Below are positions 1 to 7,581 of a stretch of DNA of 64,000 nucleotides, one piece after another. The stretch covers positions 1,178,001 through 1,242,000 of the forward strand of contig NZ_CP128187.1 of assembly GCF_035207705.1 (NCBI RefSeq). The letters run 5' to 3'. The notes beneath the pieces were generated by a model. It was not told the DNA's origin and searched no databases. It saw only the letters and a program-made list of their open reading frames with translations. Source of the DNA: Maribacter sp. BPC-D8. GTDB taxonomy: Bacteria; Bacteroidota; Bacteroidia; Flavobacteriales; Flavobacteriaceae. A program made the translations under genes and the position numbers. The number at the start of each line of letters is the position of its first letter. The first letter of the stretch is position 1.

Positions 1-34
1 TATTTGTTAATTTTAGTTATTTGTTAATTTTAAT
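1..34. repeat. Two-copy 17-bp tandem repeat
   Basis: Positions 1-17 and 18-34 are near-identical 17-mers (one difference), each containing TTTGTTAATTTTA. The left edge of the window cuts the element, so more copies could lie outside. No gene is visible in 1-146. The repeat may be part of a regulatory region for a gene beyond the edge, but no function can be assigned. Confidence 0.6.
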
Positions 35-146
35 GTTACTACAAATCTAAAAATGTCTTGTAGTTTAGTAATGGTAAAAATGCTCCCTTGGACTGTACTT
101 TTGTGCCCTTCTTGGTGTTTTGTGATTTTATTAAGAAAGAGGCTCC

Positions 147-1718
147 CTACTTTTTATCGTAGACTACAGTCGCCCCTTTACCTTGTTTTAAGGTCAATCG
201 CATCTGTGTAGTATTTACTTCGATTACAATTTCGTCATAACCCAAATCCAAATCGCCAATTTTACTTGTACGAGTAAAGAAAGCATCTTTCCAATCCCAA
301 GTTCCCGTTAATATTTTTCCGCCAAAGACTCCAAATATTTGTCCGTCGTGAGTAGCTACTGATGTACCTTCTTTATCACCATAAAAATTATCTGCAGCCA
401 ATTTTAAATAATCTTCTTTTGTTTTAATTCGATGCCAGTTATCATCAATAGTCTCGCTAGAATCCAAGTTATTTGGAAGTGAAAAAGCTTCAATTTTATT
501 ACTAAAAAGAATTGGTGCATATAGCGTATTCCCTAGAATACTTATATCTGCTAATCCTTTTGGAAAAGTTCCAATTAACTGTTTAGCATTATCGTTTATA
601 AAAAACAAATCGCTAACCGTACCACCAGTAACTAAAAATCCATCTTTAACTGCTGCTAAACCATCTAAAGCACCTAGTTGATAGCCACTTTTAATCATCG
701 TAGCTGTTTTGTCTTTTAGGTTGACTTTATACATACTACCATACTTATCTGGAGTTAACTCTAATGATAATTCTGCACCAAAATCAGCAATAATTAAATT
801 ATCATCTTGGATAAAAATTCCGTTTGGATGCTTAATTTCTGGTGTTTGAAACCAAACTACTAGTTTGTTATTTTCTAAAGTGAAAATTTTTCCGCCTGCA
901 ATATCAGAGATAAAAACCTGTCCTGTTTTAGAAACTACAACATCATTTAATGAAACCACATCTGTTGATGTAAAGCTATTTATCAGCTTACCCTTTTTTA
1001 CATCAATAATATGAAGTTCCTTACCATCACCTACATACAATTTGTCTTGGTATAATGCTAAACCTGCAGGGTTGTTTAACCCTGTTACCCATTTATAATT
1101 ATCTACTTTACCAGTTTTTGTAATTCGGCTTATATATCCTTTTTCATTCTGATTTACATTAGAAACATACAACCAATCTTCAGTTGGAGAAGCTACTATA
1201 GACTCTGGCATAGCAAAACCCTCTAATTCCCAATTTTTAATTAATTGATTAGAAGAATTAACTTTTGTAGTTGCCACATAATTGGTTTCTTTTAAAACTT
1301 CTTTCAAAGCAAACATCCCATTGTTAGCAGCTGGAAAACCAGTATAGAGACTTAACAAAATCATCGTTTCAGAAATCTCATCTGGAGTTACACCAAGATT
1401 GAGTGCAGCCTTCATATGCGATTTTAATTGCGATTTTGCATTGGCTTGTGTAGTAAGACTAGCTATTATTAATAATTCTTTTGTTTTAAAATCTAAACCC
1501 GGTCTATTATAAATTTCTCCAAAACCATAACGAATAATATAATCTGCCATATCTGGAGACACGTTTTTAAAAGCGGCTTCCAGACCTTTTGAAGCGCCAT
1601 CGCCATTTACCTCGTTTACAATTTTTACACCTGTTTTATAGTTGTCTTCTTTTGTGTTTTGCGCAATAGTTGTAAAGGAAAAAAACAATGCTAAAACTAA
1701 TATTATGTGCTTTTTCAT
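147..1718 (-). CDS. Secreted CMD-domain/SMP-30-like beta-propeller fusion protein
   Basis: A 523-residue protein. I chose the start at 1718 because MKKHIILVLALFFSF begins a clear signal peptide ending in IAQ; the longer frame adds 16 charged residues before it. Residues about 25-135 match the carboxymuconolactone decarboxylase (CMD/AhpD) fold, with LDFKTKELLIIASLT and GVTPDEISETMILLSLYTGF. No AhpD-type CxxC is visible. Residues about 160-410 form an SMP-30/gluconolactonase-like propeller (IVASPTEDWLYVSN, HPNGIFI, DGLAAV). The last ~100 residues are unassigned. It is the last gene of a tight operon, 7 bp after the acetolactate-decarboxylase-like gene. A role in handling a lactone or ring-cleavage product is inferred from the domains only. 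Confidence 0.8.
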   Translation of the reverse strand: MKKHIILVLALFFSFTTIAQNTKEDNYKTGVKIVNEVNGDGASKGLEAAFKNVSPDMADYIIRYGFGEIYNRPGLDFKTKELLIIASLTTQANAKSQLKSHMKAALNLGVTPDEISETMILLSLYTGFPAANNGMFALKEVLKETNYVATTKVNSSNQLIKNWELEGFAMPESIVASPTEDWLYVSNVNQNEKGYISRITKTGKVDNYKWVTGLNNPAGLALYQDKLYVGDGKELHIIDVKKGKLINSFTSTDVVSLNDVVVSKTGQVFISDIAGGKIFTLENNKLVVWFQTPEIKHPNGIFIQDDNLIIADFGAELSLELTPDKYGSMYKVNLKDKTATMIKSGYQLGALDGLAAVKDGFLVTGGTVSDLFFINDNAKQLIGTFPKGLADISILGNTLYAPILFSNKIEAFSLPNNLDSSETIDDNWHRIKTKEDYLKLAADNFYGDKEGTSVATHDGQIFGVFGGKILTGTWDWKDAFFTRTSKIGDLDLGYDEIVIEVNTTQMRLTLKQGKGATVVYDKK

Positions 1719-1725
1719 AATATTA

Positions 1726-2580
1726 TTATTTTCCGTTTTGTTTAGCTGTAGCCTTTGGTGCTGCACCTTGTTTTAAGTCTTTATTTCTGAATTTTTCTGT
1801 TTCTGGAAGTTGTAAATTCACTTGGTTTACTTCTTGAATTTCAATAGAAAGTTTATCAAATTTGATGTCTTCTAAATGCCCACCCAATTTTATATCGTCT
1901 GATAAAAAGTGAAAATGCATTCCCGGAATTACAATATTTCCTAAATAATCTGGTGTAAATAAACCAACCAAAGTCCCCTTAATGTTATCTCTAGTATACA
2001 TTACACGTGTGTCTAAATATTCAAATAAAGACACATCTTCGTTCTCTACTTTGTGCGCTGAAGCCATTTTTAAGTGCTTAAATTCACCCTTAATTCTATA
2101 TGCGTAAAAGCTATTTTTAGAGGTTGAATATTTTTGAAGCTCTCTAGTTAAATCTTCATAAGACTCAATATTTTCAACAGTTACCGTTTGTTTCGGCTGA
2201 AAATTTATCATCGTCATATTCGGCGATTCTAAATCGTCTGGTGCTTCTGCGATTCCGCCTTCGGCATCAATTGTATACACAACTCCGTCTACAGCAACCA
2301 GCTCTCCAGCCAAATGATTTACGGTTCCAATGCCAATGTTACCCTGCTGCACCATTTGTTGCGGGGTAATATCACCTTCGTAAATACTATTTAACAAGGC
2401 AACCGTTGGTGCATATTGGTGAATGGTGTTTTCGGTATGAGGCGCCAAACCGTGTTCGTCCTCACCTTTAGAATGTGAATGTCCGTGTGCTTCTTCCGAA
2501 GTTGACATTGCTTCTTTTTTAGTCTCATTTCCGCAGCTTGCTACAAGCGCCAACGAAAATAGTAGTATTAGTTTTTTCAT
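1726..2580 (-). CDS. Alpha-acetolactate decarboxylase family lipoprotein
   Basis: A 284-residue protein. The start at 2580 gives a lipoprotein signal (MKKLILLFSLALVASC, lipid Cys16); the longer frame does not. After a His-rich linker (HGHSHSKGEDEHG) the protein matches acetolactate decarboxylase (BudA/AldC), which converts 2-acetolactate to acetoin: IHQYAPTVALLNSIYEGD at the N-terminal end and GMHFHFLSDD followed by GGHLEDI, which supplies the family's zinc histidines. Classical members are cytoplasmic, so lipid anchoring is unusual; comparable exported proteins are seen in Bacteroidota. It sits mid-operon among detoxification-type enzymes. No acetolactate synthase lies nearby, so the true substrate is uncertain. 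Confidence 0.82.
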   Translation of the reverse strand: MKKLILLFSLALVASCGNETKKEAMSTSEEAHGHSHSKGEDEHGLAPHTENTIHQYAPTVALLNSIYEGDITPQQMVQQGNIGIGTVNHLAGELVAVDGVVYTIDAEGGIAEAPDDLESPNMTMINFQPKQTVTVENIESYEDLTRELQKYSTSKNSFYAYRIKGEFKHLKMASAHKVENEDVSLFEYLDTRVMYTRDNIKGTLVGLFTPDYLGNIVIPGMHFHFLSDDIKLGGHLEDIKFDKLSIEIQEVNQVNLQLPETEKFRNKDLKQGAAPKATAKQNGK

Positions 2581-2608
2581 AATGGTTGATTTTTTTTGTT
2601 CAACTGAA

Positions 2609-3511
2609 TTAGTTTTCAGTAAACAACATATTTGCACTTCCTAATAAGTAATTTCTCCATCCAAAATTAGGATAGGCTTTATCCATTTTCTGAATGAATT
2701 CTTCGCTATTTTTAGAAGCTGCAAGAATAGCTTTCATCTCTTTAAGATAGTTGATTTTAATGGTCACTTCTCCCGAAGTTTCCGGTGCACTGTGTGAAGA
2801 AAAATACGTGGTATATCCTTTTTCTTGAAAAGCGGTAAGCTCGTTCATTACAGTATCTATAAATTCAGAATTAAAAATCATAGTATGGTTATCGTGCCCA
2901 ACCATATGCAAGTGGACCGCCTTTATTTCTGGCATTTCTACATCAAAACCAAAACCAGTTGGCGTAATAATAAAAGGAATTCCTGAAATTTCTTGTGCTC
3001 CTGCTTCTAGTAAATCGGTTGGCACTATTGTAGTTTCGTCTAGATCTTCACCTGAGACTTCTGCTAATTTTGAGAGCGATTCATTACCAGAATTCGTCAT
3101 ATAATCTAAAGATTCTTGATTAGAATATATATGGTTAAATTTTAGTTTGTCCGTATCAAAAAAGTGCTTTCCTATTAAATGATAAGAAACCATCACATCA
3201 ATATTTGTGTAACCTAAACCAACAATATAATTTACAAGCTCCTTGTAATTATCTTTCATTGGTGGTGTTTCAATCAATACTCCTTTTCCGTTTTTTTCAA
3301 TAAAAAAAGCGTGTGTATTAAAAAACCCTTTGGTTTCGTAAACGTGAACTTTAGTTTCACCGTAATCAAAAATTTGCATCGTACCCTTATCTAATTGTAC
3401 TGCTTTTGTGTTTTCATTAAAAGTTCTCATACTTGGTTCTTGAGCAGAAATTTCCTGAATACCAACTGCAACTATAACTACGTAAAATAGTGCTGTAATT
3501 ATATTTTTCAT
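2609..3511 (-). CDS. Exported metallo-beta-lactamase-fold protein, degenerate metal site
   Basis: A 300-residue protein with a signal peptide (MKNIITALFYVVIVAVGI, cleavage near ISA/Q). The layout is that of the metallo-beta-lactamase fold: an early strand region (HAFFIEKNGKGVLIETPP), a histidine motif after VMVSYH, a later GHDNH and SSHSAPET. The canonical HxHxDH reads HLIGKH here, so the middle His and the Asp are replaced while the outer histidines remain. The second metal site is therefore probably damaged. It lies 28 bp upstream of the acetolactate-decarboxylase-like gene, in the same operon. It may bind one metal or be a non-hydrolytic relative; the substrate is unknown. Confidence 0.7.
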   Translation of the reverse strand: MKNIITALFYVVIVAVGIQEISAQEPSMRTFNENTKAVQLDKGTMQIFDYGETKVHVYETKGFFNTHAFFIEKNGKGVLIETPPMKDNYKELVNYIVGLGYTNIDVMVSYHLIGKHFFDTDKLKFNHIYSNQESLDYMTNSGNESLSKLAEVSGEDLDETTIVPTDLLEAGAQEISGIPFIITPTGFGFDVEMPEIKAVHLHMVGHDNHTMIFNSEFIDTVMNELTAFQEKGYTTYFSSHSAPETSGEVTIKINYLKEMKAILAASKNSEEFIQKMDKAYPNFGWRNYLLGSANMLFTEN

Positions 3512-3523
3512 TTTAAAAATTTT

Positions 3524-4147
3524 TTAAATTTCAGTTACAAAATTCATATACTGCTTTAAATCACCAATCACAGCTTCTTCCATAAGTTTACCTGTTTTTT
3601 CTGCGTACGGTTGGTGAAAGTGAATATCCCAAACATCAGATTCTTTTCTCCAATGCTCATAAACAGCCAATGTATCTTCTTGGTCGTCTACGGTGTATAA
3701 ATCAAAAAGAATATTTCCTTTTTCCTCTTTTCTGGTATGTGTAATGTGGTCTTCAAACTGATTTAAAAGTTGTGCTCTAAATGCTGTTTTCAACTTAAAA
3801 ATGAAGAAAATGATAAATACTTCATCTTCTGCGTTTGCAGATTTAGAATGGTCTGGTAACGGATTAGTATCACCTAAAAAGTAGAAATCTGGAGCCGTTT
3901 GTAACGCAGTTTGCCCTACTTGCATTAGCTTTTGCGTATGTGGCTCGTTATCGTGAGATGTTATAGCTGCTTTGTCTGCCCAACGTTCGTAAACAAAAAA
4001 TACATTGGCATCTGTATTCGACACAAATACTTTAATTTCTTTATTGCCAGCTTCTTTTTGTGTTGCTGCTTGTGCTTCTTTTAAGGTTGCTGCAAAACTA
4101 GTTGCGTGTTCTGGTTTTGTTGTGAATTTTACTATTGTGCTTTTCAT
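3524..4147 (-). CDS. Tandem ABM-domain (YgiN-like) putative quinol monooxygenase
   Basis: A 207-residue cytosolic protein made of two antibiotic-biosynthesis-monooxygenase (ABM) ferredoxin-like domains. Residues 1-95 contain IVKFTTKPEHATSF, FFVYERWADKAAI and SHDNEPHTQKLM. Residues about 108-207 repeat the pattern with FFIFKLKTAFRAQL, LAVYEHWRKESDVWD and HFHQPYAEK. ABM proteins such as YgiN act on quinols without cofactors, usually as dimers of single domains; here one chain supplies both halves. It lies 12 bp from the metallo-beta-lactamase-like gene. The nitroreductase at the head of the operon fits a quinone/quinol theme, which is an inference. Confidence 0.82.
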   Translation of the reverse strand: MKSTIVKFTTKPEHATSFAATLKEAQAATQKEAGNKEIKVFVSNTDANVFFVYERWADKAAITSHDNEPHTQKLMQVGQTALQTAPDFYFLGDTNPLPDHSKSANAEDEVFIIFFIFKLKTAFRAQLLNQFEDHITHTRKEEKGNILFDLYTVDDQEDTLAVYEHWRKESDVWDIHFHQPYAEKTGKLMEEAVIGDLKQYMNFVTEI

Positions 4148-4162
4148 AATTATGTGTTTTTA

Positions 4163-5083
4163 TTATTTTATAAATTGATTGATATCGTTTGCAACTTCTT
4201 CAGGAACTTCTAATTGAGGTGAATGTGCTGCGTTTTCTATAACTACTAAAGTTGCATTTGGGATATGATCTTTGTAGTATTCAGCTACATTAAAACGTAC
4301 CACTTCATCGTGCTTACCTTGTACTACTAATGTTGGTGCTTTTATAGACTGTACATCGTCTTTAAGATTGAAGTATTTTCCTTTTGTAATTGCAGGAATC
4401 AAAGTGTCGTCAACAAAATCTTTACTGTTGTTCACAGTTTCAATCATATAATCTGCTATAGGTCCTGGAAGGTCTGGTACTTTATAAAAAACACGTTGAA
4501 GAACAACATCTAACTCTTCTTTGTTTTCGATTTTTTTACCAAAACCACCATACACAACGTGGTCATCTATTTTTATACCCGCAGCATCTAACAAGATTAA
4601 ATTTTTAACATCATTAGGGTACTTTATAGCGTAGGCAGCAGCTGTGTGCCCGCCCATAGAATTACCAATTAGGTTAAAGTTTGTTACGTTAAGTTGATCT
4701 AAAAACGATTTTAGAAAAGTGGCTTGACCGTCTATAGAATAATCCAGCCCCTGTTTTCTTTCATTATCGCCGTGTCCAGCCAAATCAGGAAGAATTAAGT
4801 GATACTCATTAGATAAGAATTTAGCAGTTTGTAAAAAGCTACTTTTATCGTCTGCCATTCCGTGAAGCATTACAAAGTTTGGTTTATCATCATTCGCTTT
4901 GCTTTCATAAAAATGTACGGTGTATCCATTTACTTCTACCGTTTTCTTTTCCAAGTTTGCAGCACTAGCATAACTCGCATTCGTTTGATCTACCAACACT
5001 TTTGGGAAAAAGAAAAATACTATAGCACCAATTACAAACAAGCTCACGATGATACCTCCAATTATTTTAAAGAATTTTTTCAT
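4163..5083 (-). CDS. Membrane-anchored alpha/beta hydrolase
   Basis: A 306-residue alpha/beta-hydrolase with an N-terminal membrane segment (residues ~5-28) ending FFFFPKVLV. The catalytic set is visible: oxyanion HG in FVMLHGMADD (~71-80), nucleophile elbow GNSMGG (Ser142), an acid in GKHDEVV (~257) and the histidine in NAAHSPQLE (~287). The anchor suggests an outward-facing esterase, lactonase or ring-cleavage-product hydrolase; the family cannot be narrowed further. It begins 24 bp after the nitroreductase and is followed 16 bp later by the ABM protein, consistent with one transcript. Confidence 0.82.
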   Translation of the reverse strand: MKKFFKIIGGIIVSLFVIGAIVFFFFPKVLVDQTNASYASAANLEKKTVEVNGYTVHFYESKANDDKPNFVMLHGMADDKSSFLQTAKFLSNEYHLILPDLAGHGDNERKQGLDYSIDGQATFLKSFLDQLNVTNFNLIGNSMGGHTAAAYAIKYPNDVKNLILLDAAGIKIDDHVVYGGFGKKIENKEELDVVLQRVFYKVPDLPGPIADYMIETVNNSKDFVDDTLIPAITKGKYFNLKDDVQSIKAPTLVVQGKHDEVVRFNVAEYYKDHIPNATLVVIENAAHSPQLEVPEEVANDINQFIK

Positions 5084-5106
5084 TAATTATATGGTTTTTA
5101 TAAGGT

Positions 5107-5760
5107 TTATAATTTGGTAATAATGGTCTCTTCTGAAAATCTAGATTTTGGAAGCTTCGCATTAAAATCGGTGTCTTTTCTATATCCTAAAGACACCACT
5201 GCTAATGCTGTGTATCCTTTTTCACGTAAACCAAACTCTTCATCTAAAGCTTTCACATCTACACCTTCCATAGGGCAAGCGTCTATACCTAAAGCAGCTG
5301 CTCCTAATAATAATGCCCCCATATTAAGGTATACTTGCTTTTCCATCCAATGTGGTAAATCTTTAAGGTCGTATTTATGAATATCTGCAAACAACATACG
5401 TCCACCATGCATTTGGTCTTTAAATTCTTGTGCAGCAAAACGACCGTCTTTATCTTCTTGCTCTAAAATACTAGTCATATATGCATCGTCTGCATTTGTG
5501 CGAGCAGCAATAACAATTACGTGAGAGGCATCTAAAACCTTTGGTGTATTAAAATGAAAGAACCCTTGTGTTCCTTTTGCAATACGCTCTTTCCCATCTG
5601 CAGTATCTGCAATTAAAAAATGCCAAGGTTGTAAGTTTACACTAGATGGACTTAAACGTAATAAAGATTTGATTTGTTCAAAGTCTCTATCCGATATTTT
5701 TTTAGTCGAATCAAATTCTTTTACCGAATAGCGGTAGTTTAGGGCTTCTGTTATGTTCAT
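5107..5760 (-). CDS. NfsB-type FMN nitroreductase (first copy)
   Basis: A 217-residue oxygen-insensitive NAD(P)H nitroreductase/quinone reductase. I chose the start at 5760 (MNITEALNYRYS), which matches the start of the second copy at 26416; the longer frame adds 13 residues that overlap the promoter. FMN-binding and family motifs include RYSVKEFD, SPSSVNLQPWHF and DACPMEGVD. The protein is clearly related to the 25751-26416 product (LLR.SPSS.NLQPWHF, LDEEFGLR.KG). It heads the six-gene operon. Its promoter carries a -7 box TACATTTG (5810-5817, minus) and the shared operator at 5838-5861. Confidence 0.92.
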   Translation of the reverse strand: MNITEALNYRYSVKEFDSTKKISDRDFEQIKSLLRLSPSSVNLQPWHFLIADTADGKERIAKGTQGFFHFNTPKVLDASHVIVIAARTNADDAYMTSILEQEDKDGRFAAQEFKDQMHGGRMLFADIHKYDLKDLPHWMEKQVYLNMGALLLGAAALGIDACPMEGVDVKALDEEFGLREKGYTALAVVSLGYRKDTDFNAKLPKSRFSEETIITKL

Positions 5761-5809
5761 TTTATTAAATTTTAACCTATTGATTATTAATACTATCAAA
5801 ATTATAGTT

Positions 5810-5861
5810 CAAATGTATGTATTGAGATATTATGAGTCAATAACGGTCATAAAGTATAGTA
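5810..5861 (-). promoter_or_regulatory. Nitroreductase-operon promoter with shared HxlR-type operator
   Basis: On the minus strand a -7 box TACATTTG (5817-5810) follows an ATTG -33-like element (5841-5838) with a 20-nt spacer. Directly abutting the -33 element, plus-strand 5838-5861 (CAATAACGGTCATAAA then GTATAGTA) matches 26484-26507 at 22 of 24 positions, and that copy sits at exactly the same spacing before the second nitroreductase gene. The divergent HxlR gene is the obvious candidate binder; that assignment is inferred. Confidence 0.75.
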
Positions 5862-5916
5862 TAAAAATAAATATATAATATACTGATTTTCAAACTAATA
5901 ATTAATTAAATAATTT

Positions 5917-5963
5917 ACTATAAAAAGTATAGTTGCATACTAAATTAAAGCTGACTAACTTTG
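5917..5963 (+). promoter_or_regulatory. HxlR gene promoter with overlapping inverted repeat
   Basis: A perfect TAnnTTTG -7 box (TAACTTTG, 5956-5963) lies 20 nt after a GTTG -33-like element (5932-5935). The inverted repeat ACTATA-AAAAG-TATAGT (5917-5933) overlaps that -33 element. Its TACTAT/ATAGTA half-sites recur next to the conserved motif at both nitroreductase promoters. Position and symmetry suggest autorepression by the HxlR product. Confidence 0.7.
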
Positions 5964-5985
5964 TGTTATATTAAATACTTTAGAA

Positions 5986-6369
5986 ATGGACAGAAAAGAA
6001 CTGTTTGAAAAAAAACCAAAGATTAAAATCAATGATAAAATATCGTTCTGCCCAACCAGTGCAGCAATGGAATTGATTGGCGGAAAATGGAAAAGTGTAA
6101 TCCTTACCCATTTAATAGGTGACAAAAAACGATACAACGAATTACGAAAAGAAATTCCTGGTATTACAGAACGTACACTAAGTTTGCAACTGAAACAATT
6201 AGAAGCCGATGGAATTGTAAGCAGAAAAGTGTTTACTAAAAAACCACCTTTAAAAGTGGAATATACCCTTACCGAATTTGGTCAAACGCTTACGCCCATT
6301 TTAAACCTAATAGTTGATTGGGGTTTACACGCGGCAGAAACAAAAGGTGAGTTTCTGTTTGAGGAATAA
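5986..6369 (+). CDS. HxlR-family winged-helix transcriptional regulator
   Basis: A 127-residue HxlR/YodB/HypR-type regulator. The winged helix spans ~20-110, with the hallmark LIGGKWKSVILTHL, then RYNELRKEIPGITERTLS (recognition helix) and LTEFGQTLTPIL in the wing and dimer region. A single Cys, C23 in KISFCPTSAAME, sits where redox-sensing HxlR members carry their conserved N-terminal cysteine, so a thiol-based quinone/electrophile sensor is plausible. It diverges from the nitroreductase operon across 225 bp containing the operators described above, and ends in a strong hairpin terminator. Confidence 0.93.
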   Translation: MDRKELFEKKPKIKINDKISFCPTSAAMELIGGKWKSVILTHLIGDKKRYNELRKEIPGITERTLSLQLKQLEADGIVSRKVFTKKPPLKVEYTLTEFGQTLTPILNLIVDWGLHAAETKGEFLFEE

Positions 6370-6386
6370 ATAAGAAATAAATCTAG

Positions 6387-6417
6387 AAAAAAATGCAGCC
6401 GTTTGGCTGCATTTTTT
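6387..6417 (+). terminator. Rho-independent terminator after HxlR gene
   Basis: A perfect stem AAATGCAGCC / GGCTGCATTT (6391-6400 with 6405-6414), extended by A:T pairs, has a GTTT loop and a T-run. It lies 18 bp after the HxlR stop. The A-rich left flank could make it work for minus-strand transcripts too, although the minus gene on its right ends 90 bp away. Confidence 0.9.
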
Positions 6418-6507
6418 ACAGACTATTATTCAAATTATACCAAATCTTCTTCATAATACCTTCTTCCTTTTTTAAGGTATAATTAGATTCATAGTTTAGT
6501 CTAGAAA

Positions 6508-7392
6508 TTACTTAGGAAAATTGAATTTACCATTTTGATTTTTCCAATCTTCTTTAAGTGCTATTTTTTCAACAACATCCCAATGCTCTGCTATTTTACC
6601 ATTTTCTATTCTAAACAAATCGTAAAAAGAGTCATGATCTTCTCCAAAATGCCCTTCACTAACTGCTAACACAAAATTACCTTGTCCTAATACCTTGTGT
6701 ATTCTATCATACTTCATAAAAACACCTTGCTTAGCCAATGCTTCTAAGGTTGCTCTTAAACCAGAAAGCTGATCAGGAACATTTTGATTATGTTGTATGT
6801 AGTTGTCTCCATCAAAATAACCAGAAATTTTTGTCATGTCACCATTAACAAGAATGTCGTTAACAAAACCTTTTACGATTTCTTTATTCGCATCAGTTTT
6901 ATCTAAATCCGTAATTTCAGTTGCACCATCTATCATGGTATGTCCGCTTGGGTTTGGCTTGCCTGTATTTACTTGTAAGTTATCCCAATGCTCTACAATT
7001 AGACCGTCTTCAAATCTAAAAATATCAAAACCAATTTTAGGTCCAAAAAACTCATATTCTGTTTGTGCAAAAACAAAATCACCATCTGTAAAAGCACGCA
7101 CTGTATTCACTTTAGCAGAATTAGGAGGTAACGCCTGCAATAAAGCACCAAAACCTGCTAAACCATCTGCAACACCTAAATTATGTTGAATATATTTATT
7201 AGGATTAATGTATGCTGCTGGCTCTTGAGCCCCTGTTTCAATGCTTTTTAAAACCGCTAAGGTCTTTTCTTGATTAGATACATTCATCGTTTTTTCTTCT
7301 TTTTTAGATTCTGAATTGGTATTTTCAGTTGTTTTACATGCTGTAGCTAAAATTGCCAACACCATAGTTCCTGTAAGTATAGATTTTTTCAT
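6508..7392 (-). CDS. Tandem SnoaL-like (NTF2-fold) lipoprotein
   Basis: A 294-residue lipoprotein (MKKSILTGTMVLAILATAC, lipid Cys19) with two SnoaL-like NTF2-fold domains. Domain 1 (~42-155) and domain 2 (~165-290) repeat the same core: YIQHNLGVADGLAGF versus YIQHNQNVPDQLSGL, and FDIFRFEDGLIVEHWDNL versus YDLFRIENGKIAEHWDVV. SnoaL relatives are small isomerases or hydrolases; a catalytic role in the periplasm or at the surface is possible but unproven. A TATTTTTG -7 box (7419-7412, minus) lies 20-27 bp upstream of the start. It appears monocistronic. Confidence 0.85.
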   Translation of the reverse strand: MKKSILTGTMVLAILATACKTTENTNSESKKEEKTMNVSNQEKTLAVLKSIETGAQEPAAYINPNKYIQHNLGVADGLAGFGALLQALPPNSAKVNTVRAFTDGDFVFAQTEYEFFGPKIGFDIFRFEDGLIVEHWDNLQVNTGKPNPSGHTMIDGATEITDLDKTDANKEIVKGFVNDILVNGDMTKISGYFDGDNYIQHNQNVPDQLSGLRATLEALAKQGVFMKYDRIHKVLGQGNFVLAVSEGHFGEDHDSFYDLFRIENGKIAEHWDVVEKIALKEDWKNQNGKFNFPK

Positions 7393-7520
7393 AATTGTTT
7401 TTATTTTGATGCAAAAATAGAAGAGGTTTAAAGATTAAAACCTATTAAAAAAGGTCGAAGTACTGTACAAAACGGAAAGTTTAATTATGCTAAAATAGCC
7501 TCTGTGAGTTAGGAAATATA

Positions 7521-7558
7521 AAAAGAGGCGTAAATCAATTTTGATTTACGCCTCTTTT
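7521..7558 (-). terminator. Long hairpin terminator after the QorB-like gene
   Basis: Arms 7521-7538 and 7541-7558 are perfectly complementary over 18 bp (AAAAGAGGCGTAAATCAA and its reverse complement), with T-runs in both directions. It lies 23 bp past the stop of the minus-strand QorB-like gene and also shields the SnoaL gene downstream. Confidence 0.92.
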
Positions 7559-7581
7559 TTACACTACTAAGATTAGAACTA

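Noticed and set aside
4862..5086. Plus-strand frame across the 5' end of the alpha/beta hydrolase gene
   Set aside because: It is antisense to a clear coding gene and has no domain or promoter.
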